Source: Pseudomonadota bacterium
Lineage (GTDB): Bacteria; Pseudomonadota; Alphaproteobacteria; Rhizobiales; Rhizobiaceae
DNA: 5,180 nt
Assembly: GCA_003242525.1 (NCBI GenBank)
Contig: QGUU01000220.1
Location: forward strand, 1-5,180
Direction of reading: 5' to 3'
In this document: positions 1 through 5,180 of the stretch, one piece after another
Layout of the letters: each line of letters opens with the position of its first letter
Position numbering within the stretch: the first letter of the stretch is position 1
Notes under the pieces: model-generated
Database searches by the model: none
What the model saw: the letters and a program-made list of their open reading frames with translations, nothing else
What the model was told of the DNA's origin: nothing
Translations under genes and position numbers: made by a program

Positions 1-2146
1 CTCTGCGGCCGAGAACGGCATGGAAGGCTTTTCACTGACTGCGGTCCGTGCGCCGGGCAACCCTGCCCCTGCCCAGATCACGGCCGGCGCCTTCGACGAA
101 AAGGGCCGCCGCATAGCTGACGCCACCATGACCTTTGCACCCGGTGCGACCGAGGCAACAGGTGAAATGAAAGTGCCGTTCGAACTGCGCAACGATTTTT
201 CCTCGGCTGCAATAGATGGCGAGCGGCACGCCGGCGCCGTGCGTGTTCTGGACGAAACCTCAAAACGCCGCCGGGTCGGCCTTCTTGCGCAGTTGGATGC
301 CGACCAGGCGCAGCCCCTTCTTTCGCCGCTTTACTACATCCGCAGGGCGCTTTCGCCCTTTGCCGATCTCGTGGAAGCGGGCAGTGCCGACCTCGGAGAG
401 GCCATTCCGGAGATTCTCGACCGCAAGCCGGCCATGATCGTCATGGCGGATGTAGGCACCATCCCCGAACAGGTGCGGCCAAGGTTGATCCAGTGGGTCG
501 AGGAAGGCGGCATGCTGGTTCGCTTCGCCGGTTCCAGGCTCGCCGCGGCCGGCAATGACGAGGATCTTCTTCCCGTGCGCCTTCGCATGGGCGAACGCAG
601 TCTCGGCGGCGCCCTGTCCTGGACGACACCTCAGCCTGTAACGGAGTTTCCAGCCATCGGCCCCTTCGCCGATCTCCCTCCGCCGTCGGAAGTCACCGTA
701 TCGCGGCAAGTGCTGGCGGAGCCTTCTCCCGACATTGTCGATCGCGCCTGGGCAAGCCTTGCCGACGGAACGCCGTTGGTAACTGGCCTGAGGAAGGGGA
801 AGGGCACGCTGGTCCTGTTCCACGTCACTCCGGAGGCTACGTGGTCCAACCTTCCGATCTCCGGCAGCTTCGTTGAGATGTTGCGCCGTCTCGTGCAGCT
901 TTCGCGCAACCAGGGCAGCGTTCCAGCGCAGGCCGGCGCACAGGCCCCGGCGCTCGCGCCATACAGCATGATCGGCGCCGACGGCATATTGGGGCCGCCC
1001 TCGCCTGATGCACGGCCGCTTGTGCCCGCCCCTGATGCGCCCGTCACCCTGGAGAACCCTCCGGGTCTCTACGGCTCCGAGGCGGGCGTCATTGCGCACA
1101 ATCTGCTTGCCGCCGATGCGACCCTCGTCCCTCTGGCACGGCCGCAGGTTTCCGTGCCGGTCACGACTGTGCAATACGCTTTTGACGAGTCGCAGCGGCT
1201 GAAAGGCCCGCTCGTCGGGGCAGCCCTGGCCTTGATGCTTCTCGACGCACTGGCGGTCATGTGGATGAGCGGTCTTTTCTCCGGTCGCCGCAGCTGGCGG
1301 TCGCGCGCAGCCTCGACTGCGACGGCCCTGCTTCTGGCGATCGGCCCCCTGGCCTTCCCTCTTGAACCTGCACGGGCGGACGATTCCAAGCCCGGCGACG
1401 ATGTTGCAATCGCCGCAATCGAGCAGACCCGCATCGCCTATGTCGTTACCGGCGTGCCCTCCGACGATTCGATCAGCCGCGCCGGAATGGAGGGACTGAC
1501 CCGGTTCCTGATCGAGAAGACGGCGCTTGAGCCGGGAGAACCCGCTGGCATCGACATCGAGAAGGACGAGTTGTCCTTCTATCCGCTGATCTACTGGCCC
1601 ATCGACCCCGCCGCGCCCATGCCAAGCCGGGAGGCGATCTCGCGCATCGACGCCTATATGAACCAGGGCGGCACAGTGCTTTTCGACACGCGCGACCAAT
1701 ATTCCACCGGCTTTGGCGCGGATGCCGCCAGCCCGGCAACCGAGCGGCTGCGCGACATACTTTCCGGCCTCAACGTGCCGCCCCTGGAGCCGGTGCCGGC
1801 CGACCATGTTCTGACCAAATCCTTCTACATCCTTCCGGAATTTCCCGGCCGGTTCAACGGCGGACCCCTCTGGGTCGAGGCGTCGCTCGACGCTTCCAAT
1901 GGCGAAAACCGGCCCGTGCGGAGCGGCGACGGCGTTTCCCCGATCATGATCACGGCAAATGATTTCGCCGGCGCCTGGGCGATTGGGGCCGACGGTGCCG
2001 CGCTGTTGCCGACAGTGCCGAACGATCCGATGCAGCGCATCTATGCGCTGCGCGCCGGCGTCAACATCGTCATGTACATGCTGACCGGCAACTACAAGTC
2101 CGATCAGGTCCACGTGCCGATCCTGCTTGAACGGCTGGGGCAGTAG
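1..2146 (+). CDS. DUF4159 domain-containing inner-membrane protein (BatA-type), 5' end outside window
   Basis: The reading frame is open from base 2 to the TAG at 2144-2146, giving 714 visible residues. An ATG at 20 is in frame, but no stop or ribosome site precedes it, so the true start is probably upstream. Residue numbers here count from that ATG. Residues 1-80 are beta-rich and Ig-like. Residues 85-300 resemble a glutamine-amidotransferase-like fold (VGLLAQLDAD, then WVEEGGMLVRFAG) without a nucleophile cysteine. A membrane helix lies at about 398-420, followed by a basic loop (RRSWRSR) and a second hydrophobic segment ending PARADD at about 455. DUF4159 follows from about 471 (RIAYVVTG) to the end, including GGTVLFDTRDQY. 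Basic-loop placement puts both large domains in the periplasm. Family members usually start with a two-helix BatA domain (TIGR02226), which would be in the missing part. Such genes typically sit with moxR and DUF58 genes. The exact function is unknown; an envelope-maintenance or stress role is inferred only. Confidence 0.88.
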   Translation, partial: SAAENGMEGFSLTAVRAPGNPAPAQITAGAFDEKGRRIADATMTFAPGATEATGEMKVPFELRNDFSSAAIDGERHAGAVRVLDETSKRRRVGLLAQLDADQAQPLLSPLYYIRRALSPFADLVEAGSADLGEAIPEILDRKPAMIVMADVGTIPEQVRPRLIQWVEEGGMLVRFAGSRLAAAGNDEDLLPVRLRMGERSLGGALSWTTPQPVTEFPAIGPFADLPPPSEVTVSRQVLAEPSPDIVDRAWASLADGTPLVTGLRKGKGTLVLFHVTPEATWSNLPISGSFVEMLRRLVQLSRNQGSVPAQAGAQAPALAPYSMIGADGILGPPSPDARPLVPAPDAPVTLENPPGLYGSEAGVIAHNLLAADATLVPLARPQVSVPVTTVQYAFDESQRLKGPLVGAALALMLLDALAVMWMSGLFSGRRSWRSRAASTATALLLAIGPLAFPLEPARADDSKPGDDVAIAAIEQTRIAYVVTGVPSDDSISRAGMEGLTRFLIEKTALEPGEPAGIDIEKDELSFYPLIYWPIDPAAPMPSREAISRIDAYMNQGGTVLFDTRDQYSTGFGADAASPATERLRDILSGLNVPPLEPVPADHVLTKSFYILPEFPGRFNGGPLWVEASLDASNGENRPVRSGDGVSPIMITANDFAGAWAIGADGAALLPTVPNDPMQRIYALRAGVNIVMYMLTGNYKSDQVHVPILLERLGQ

Positions 2147-2150
2147 AATG
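2137..2150 (+). promoter_or_regulatory. Ribosome binding site and coupled stop/start junction
   Basis: GGGG at 2137-2140 lies seven bases before the ATG at 2148-2150. The upstream stop TAG (2144-2146) is separated from that ATG by one base, so the Shine-Dalgarno-like sequence is inside the end of the upstream gene. This supports ATG 2148 over the in-frame TTG at 2127, which would add seven residues and overlap the upstream gene. Translational coupling is inferred from the spacing. Confidence 0.6.
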
Positions 2151-4235
2151 AACTGGTCGCTGTCCTTCGAGCCGCTTCTGTCATGGCAGCTGATTGCCGT
2201 TGCAGTCACCCCGCTGGCGCTGCTTGCCGCTGCGGCCCTGTGGTTCCGCCAGCGCGGTGCATGGCTGCGACTCGCAGCCGTTGCGGCACTGGCGCTTGCC
2301 CTGCTCAACCCCGTTTTTCTAGACGAGCTTCGCGATCCTCTGAAAAGCGTCGTTGCCATCGTCGTCGACCGCAGCCAGAGCCAGGACATCGGCAATCGGA
2401 CTGAACAGACCGAAGCGGCGCTGAAGGGCATCCAGGAGCGTCTTGCCCGCTTCCCGCAGTTCGACGTGCGGGTGATCGAGACAGGGCAGGCGCAGGCCGC
2501 CGAGGAGAGAACAGAAACGAGGCTGTTTTCCGCTCTCGACAGCGCTTTTCGAGATGTGCCGCCTTCGCGCATCGGTGGCGCGGTGATGATTACTGACGGC
2601 GAGGTCCACGATGTGCCCGCCGGCGTACCTGAATTCAACGCGCCGCTGCACGCTCTCATTACCGGCCAGGAAAACGAGATTGACCGGCGCATCCGCTTCG
2701 AGAAGGCCCCACGCTTTGGCTTGGCCGGCAAACCGCTTGAACTGACCTATCGCGTCATCTCCTCCGATGGCTCGACCGGCCCGGTCGAGGTGCAGGTGTC
2801 GGTGAACGGGCGCCAGGTCGCGGTCGACCGGGCCTTCATCGGGGAGGAAATGCCGCTTGAGGTCACGATCCCCAATGCCGGTCGCAACATCGTCGAACTC
2901 TCCATTCCGGCGATGGAGGGCGAGCTTACCGAAACCAACAACCAGGCAGTGGCCCTGATCGACGGCATACGTGAGAATTTGCGAGTCCTGCTTGTGTCCG
3001 GGGAGCCGCATGCGGGTGAGCGAAGCTGGCGCAATCTGCTGAAATCGGACGCCTCGGTAGACCTCGTGCACTTCACCATTCTGCGTCCGCCGGAAAAGCA
3101 GGACGGAACGCCGATCAACGAATTGTCGCTGATCGCCTTCCCTACACGGGAACTGTTCGTGGAGAAGATCGACCAGTTCGACCTTATCGTCTTCGATCGC
3201 TACCAGCACCGCGACGTGCTGCCCATTCTCTATTACGACTACATTGCTGAATATGTGGAGAAGGGTGGTGCCCTTCTGATTGCGGCCGGGCCCGAATATG
3301 CCGGCGAAAGCACGATAGCCAACACGCCTCTGATGCCGGTGTTGCCGGCCATGCCGGATGGCAGCGTCATCGACAAGGCCTTCTATCCGCGCCTCACGGA
3401 ACTCGGTCAGCGCCACCCCGTTACCCGCGGCCTGGAGGGCTCGGCCAGCGAACCGCCGCACTGGAGTCGCTGGTTCCGGACCATCGGAGTCGCACAGCCT
3501 GAGGGCCAGGTAGTGATGAAAGGCGCGGACGAACGCCCGCTCCTGCTGCTCCAACGCAAGGGCGAAGGTCGCGTCGGCATGCTCCTGTCCGACCAGGGCT
3601 GGCTTTGGGCGCGCGGATATGAGGGTGGCGGCCCGCATGTGCAGCTCTACCGCCGCATCGCGCACTGGCTGATGAAGGAACCCGAGCTTGAAGAAGAAAG
3701 GCTGACCGCCGATGGCCGCGGCATGGTTCTGGAAATCCGCCGGCAGACGATGAGCAGCGAGCCGGGCCTCGCGCAGGTCATCACACCTTCCGGCAAGGCG
3801 CTGACGATCGATCTCTCACAGGCTGAGCCCGGCGTTTTTACCGGCAGCCTGGAAGTCGATGAGATCGGCCTCTACCAGGTCCGCAATGGCGACCTCGCTG
3901 CGCTCGCTCATGTCGGCCCCGTCAATGCCCCCGAATTCGCCGACGTGGTTTCCACCCAGGAGAAGCTGAAGCCCGCGGCGGAGGCGACTGGAGGCAGCGT
4001 TCGGCGACTGGCGCCCTCGCAGCTTTCCCCCGGAGCCGGGCAGGCCGTCTCTCTGCCCTCCATCGTTCCGGTGCGCTCCTCTGGCGCCGCGTCGGGCCGC
4101 GACTGGATCGGTCTGCGGACTACCGAAGACAGTGTTCTCAAGTCGGTCAGCCGCGTTCCCTTGTTCGGCGGCTTCCTGGGCCTGGGCGTTTTGCTGCTGG
4201 CGCTTGGCGCCATGTGGTACCGCGAAGGGCGGTAA
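2148..4235 (+). CDS. VWA / glutamine amidotransferase-like membrane protein
   Basis: A complete 695-residue protein. Two N-terminal helices (about 13-33 and 41-58) are separated by a basic loop (RQRGAWLR), placing the following region in the periplasm. A VWA-like domain spans about 67-175: DRSQS at 74-78 fits the MIDAS DxSxS motif, T124 in TRLFSAL fits the MIDAS threonine, and D150 in MITDGE fits the third motif. Residues 186-275 look like a beta-sandwich ending TETNNQAVALIDG, as in CARDB/Ig-like domains. A glutamine-amidotransferase-like domain runs from about 278 to 510 (LRVLLVSGEPH, FDLIVFDRY, GGALLIAAGPEYAG, HPVTRGLE). The expected elbow has no cysteine, so it is probably a non-enzymatic binding fold. 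A beta-rich stretch (520-590) and a C-terminal helix (about 672-691) with a short basic tail finish it. It is coupled to the upstream DUF4159 gene and repeats its plan, suggesting a shared complex. Substrate and partner are unknown. Confidence 0.9.
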   Translation: MNWSLSFEPLLSWQLIAVAVTPLALLAAAALWFRQRGAWLRLAAVAALALALLNPVFLDELRDPLKSVVAIVVDRSQSQDIGNRTEQTEAALKGIQERLARFPQFDVRVIETGQAQAAEERTETRLFSALDSAFRDVPPSRIGGAVMITDGEVHDVPAGVPEFNAPLHALITGQENEIDRRIRFEKAPRFGLAGKPLELTYRVISSDGSTGPVEVQVSVNGRQVAVDRAFIGEEMPLEVTIPNAGRNIVELSIPAMEGELTETNNQAVALIDGIRENLRVLLVSGEPHAGERSWRNLLKSDASVDLVHFTILRPPEKQDGTPINELSLIAFPTRELFVEKIDQFDLIVFDRYQHRDVLPILYYDYIAEYVEKGGALLIAAGPEYAGESTIANTPLMPVLPAMPDGSVIDKAFYPRLTELGQRHPVTRGLEGSASEPPHWSRWFRTIGVAQPEGQVVMKGADERPLLLLQRKGEGRVGMLLSDQGWLWARGYEGGGPHVQLYRRIAHWLMKEPELEEERLTADGRGMVLEIRRQTMSSEPGLAQVITPSGKALTIDLSQAEPGVFTGSLEVDEIGLYQVRNGDLAALAHVGPVNAPEFADVVSTQEKLKPAAEATGGSVRRLAPSQLSPGAGQAVSLPSIVPVRSSGAASGRDWIGLRTTEDSVLKSVSRVPLFGGFLGLGVLLLALGAMWYREGR

Positions 4236-4308
4236 AAACCCGGATTACGCCCTCTCGCTCCCGGCTTGAACGCCGCTGGGGAATAGCTCCCACGCTGCCG
4301 GAACTTCA

Positions 4309-4323
4309 GGGGCGCTCCGCCCC
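4309..4323 (+). terminator. GC hairpin, weak candidate terminator of the upstream operon
   Basis: GGGGCG (4309-4314), loop CTC, CGCCCC (4318-4323) form a perfect 6-bp stem. It is 73 bases after the stop codon of the VWA-like gene. No run of T follows (ACATGTTG), so it is not a classical intrinsic terminator. It may pause polymerase, protect the 3' end of the message, or be a chance product of the high GC content. An outer inverted pair CCGGAA (4298-4303) and TTCCGG (4341-4346) also encloses it. Confidence 0.25.
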
Positions 4324-4344
4324 ACATGTTGCCCGGGATTTTCC

Positions 4345-4369
4345 GGAACCCGTCGCCCGTTTGCGGGTT
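4345..4369 (+). promoter_or_regulatory. Candidate EcfG-type (general stress sigma) promoter
   Basis: GGAAC at 4345-4349, a 16-base spacer, then GGTT at 4366-4369. The alphaproteobacterial general stress sigma factor (EcfG/SigT) consensus is GGAAC, 16-17 bases, CGTT, so eight of nine positions match. Transcription would begin around 4376-4380, leaving a leader of about 25 bases that includes the ribosome site at 4391-4397. The downstream gene is of the general stress protein 26 type, which fits this control. No convincing sigma-70 promoter was seen in the gap. Confidence 0.55.
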
Positions 4370-4390
4370 GTGTCGCCGAGACTCATCCTG

Positions 4391-4397
4391 AAAGGAA
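4391..4397 (+). promoter_or_regulatory. Ribosome binding site that sets the start of the flavin-binding protein
   Basis: AAAGGAA at 4391-4397 is a purine-rich Shine-Dalgarno-like site five bases before the ATG at 4403. The frame is open for 63 codons further upstream to 4214, overlapping the previous gene, but that extension has no family-like sequence. The ATG at 4403 is therefore the preferred start. Confidence 0.7.
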
Positions 4398-4402
4398 AGC
4401 AC

Positions 4403-4882
4403 ATGGCGAACGATACCGACCTTGAGCGCGTTTGGGGACTGATCGACCGGATCGGCTTCTGCATGCTGGCCAGCCGCGACGGAAACGACATCCGCTCACG
4501 TCCCATGTCGGCGCAGGCCAGGCCGGCCGACAACGCAATCTATTTTCTCACCGATGTGAACAACCACAAGGACGACGAAATCAAATCCTACCCCGAAATC
4601 TGCCTCGCCTTTGCCGACGCCGGGGACCAGAAATACGTGTCGCTCAGCGGCCGCGCCGAAATCTCCAACGACCGCGCATTAATCGAGGAACTCTGGTCCA
4701 TTCCTGCCAAGGCTTGGTGGGACGGTCCGGACGATCCTTCCATCCGGGTGTTGAAGTTCACGCCCAAGGATGCGCAATACTGGGACAGCCCGGGTACGGT
4801 GGCGAGCTATATCTCGATGGTTGCCGCCGCCTTCACCGACGCACGCCCTGCTGTCGGAAAACAGGCAAAGGTGAGGATGTGA
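4403..4882 (+). CDS. Pyridoxamine 5'-phosphate oxidase-like protein (general stress protein 26 type)
   Basis: A 159-residue cytoplasmic protein with no signal peptide or membrane helix, the usual length for the general stress protein 26 group (COG3871, split-barrel flavin-binding fold). Visible family signatures are RSRPM at 31-35, the strand IYFLTDVNNHKDDEI at 46-60 with HK in the phosphate/flavin-binding position typical of the group, YVSLSGRAEISNDR at 78-91, and AWWDGPDDP followed by RVLKFTPKDAQYWDSPG at 104-131. The fold usually binds FMN or a related flavin as a dimer. Members are not true PdxH enzymes, and the physiological substrate is unknown. It is separated from the upstream operon by 167 bases and has its own candidate EcfG promoter, so it is probably a single-gene stress unit. 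It converges on clpS with an 18-base gap. Family assignment is firm; the biochemical role is inferred. Confidence 0.9.
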   Translation: MANDTDLERVWGLIDRIGFCMLASRDGNDIRSRPMSAQARPADNAIYFLTDVNNHKDDEIKSYPEICLAFADAGDQKYVSLSGRAEISNDRALIEELWSIPAKAWWDGPDDPSIRVLKFTPKDAQYWDSPGTVASYISMVAAAFTDARPAVGKQAKVRM

Positions 4883-4884
4883 TC

Positions 4885-4904
4885 GTAGGCGAGCGAACGC
4901 CTAC
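4885..4904. terminator. Hairpin in the convergent gap, possible bidirectional terminator
   Basis: GTAGGCG (4885-4891), loop AGCGAA, CGCCTAC (4898-4904) form a perfect 7-bp stem. It fills the 18-base space between the two converging genes and includes the TAG stop of clpS (complement of 4901-4903). Being symmetric, it would form in both transcripts. A T run is absent on either side (TCCTCC on the plus side), so termination activity is uncertain. Confidence 0.45.
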
Positions 4905-5180
4905 TCCTCCGGTTCGGTCGTGAAGGTCAAAGGGTAGCCGGCGGCCTTGCCAGCATCGGTGGCCCGTGTCGCCTTGGTTTCGGCCACATCGCGGGTGAAT
5001 ACGGCAACCACGCAAAGCCCCATCCTGTGGGCCGTTATCATGACGCGGTGCGCCTGGTCTTCGCTCATGCGGAATTCGGCCTTGAGCACCCGCACCACGA
5101 ACTCGCGCGGCGTGTAGTCGTCGTTGAGCAGTATGACTTTGTAGAGCCTCGGCCGCTCGACGCGCGGCCGGGTTCTGGTT
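4901..5180 (-). CDS. clpS: ATP-dependent Clp protease adaptor ClpS, ClpS2-like, 5' end outside window
   Basis: The minus-strand frame is open from the window edge to TAG at 4903-4901, giving 92 visible residues. ClpS binds the N-terminal domain of the ClpA unfoldase and hands over N-degron substrates (those with bulky hydrophobic N-termini) for ClpAP degradation in the cytoplasm. The fragment holds nearly the whole folded core: RLYKVILLNDDYTPREF, the helix with MITAHRMG, and VFTRDVAETKA. The NDD (5117-5125) and the histidine (codon 5027-5029) of the substrate pocket are kept. The residue equivalent to the E. coli gatekeeper Met40 is arginine (codon 5105-5107). This and the ending PLTFTTEPEE match the divergent ClpS2 of rhizobia rather than ClpS1. 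A GTG at 5096-5098 is in frame, but conserved sequence continues upstream, so it is internal. Only the variable N-terminal tail is missing. No clpA is visible. Confidence 0.93.
   Translation of the reverse strand, partial: TRTRPRVERPRLYKVILLNDDYTPREFVVRVLKAEFRMSEDQAHRVMITAHRMGLCVVAVFTRDVAETKATRATDAGKAAGYPLTFTTEPEE

Noticed and set aside
260..2731. An 823-codon open frame on the minus strand across both large genes
   Set aside because: It is antisense to two well-supported coding regions and crosses their junction. Its product is rich in R, H and G with no recognisable domain. Long antisense frames are expected where GC-rich third positions remove stops.
2319..3665. A 448-codon open frame on the minus strand within the VWA-like gene
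   Set aside because: Same reason: a shadow of a strong coding gene, with no domain, no good ribosome site and no family resemblance.
4300..4330. A second GGAAC (4300-4304) as another EcfG promoter
   Set aside because: The nearest GTT (4328-4330) is 23 bases away, outside the 16-17 base spacing, and a hairpin lies between them.
4361..4389. Sigma-70-like promoter TTGCGG, 17 bases, CATCCT
   Set aside because: The -10 element is poor, and transcription would start essentially at the ribosome site. The EcfG-type match just upstream fits better.
4214..4402. Upstream extension of the flavin-binding protein by 63 codons
   Set aside because: It overlaps the previous gene, lacks family-like sequence, and would run through the candidate promoter and hairpin. 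The ATG at 4403 has a good ribosome site and gives the usual family length.
1..5180. CRISPR array, tRNA/rRNA gene, insertion sequence or phage element
   Set aside because: No regularly spaced repeats, cloverleaf-like sequence, transposase or long terminal inverted repeats were seen. Composition is uniform across the window.

Overview
This 5.2 kb GC-rich window looks like chromosomal DNA from an alphaproteobacterium, probably of the Hyphomicrobiales (Rhizobium/Mesorhizobium-like). Three things suggest this: a pair of large BatA/DUF4159-type membrane proteins of the kind found in rhizobial moxR-type loci, a ClpS that resembles the second, divergent ClpS (ClpS2) of rhizobia, and a probable EcfG-type general stress promoter. 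The taxon is an inference from gene content and composition.

Layout: (1) Positions 1-2146, plus strand: the 3' part of a large inner-membrane protein. It has a periplasmic region, two membrane helices and a C-terminal DUF4159 domain. Its start lies upstream of the window. (2) Positions 2148-4235, plus strand: a complete 695-residue membrane protein beginning one base after the previous stop. It has two N-terminal helices, a VWA-like domain with an apparently complete MIDAS metal site, a beta-sandwich region, a glutamine-amidotransferase-like (probably non-catalytic) domain and a C-terminal helix. (3) Positions 4236-4402: a 167-base gap with a GC hairpin and a good match to the alphaproteobacterial EcfG (general stress sigma) promoter. 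(4) Positions 4403-4882, plus strand: a pyridoxamine 5'-phosphate oxidase-like, general stress protein 26-type flavin-binding protein. (5) Positions 4883-4900: a very short convergent gap carrying a perfect 7-bp hairpin. (6) Positions 4901-5180, minus strand: ClpS, cut by the window edge.

Genes 1 and 2 are almost certainly one translationally coupled operon. In related genomes such genes normally follow a MoxR AAA+ ATPase and a DUF58 protein. The two proteins share a plan (helices, periplasmic sensor-like domains, a helix back into the cytoplasm) and probably act together in the cell envelope, but their molecular role is not established. The flavin-binding protein appears to be a separate, stress-controlled single-gene unit. 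ClpS belongs to the opposite-strand neighbourhood and delivers N-degron substrates to ClpAP.

The window is mostly ordinary. The most informative new observations are the EcfG-type promoter, the complete MIDAS signature next to a cysteine-less amidotransferase-like fold, and a signal-peptide-like segment buried inside gene 1.
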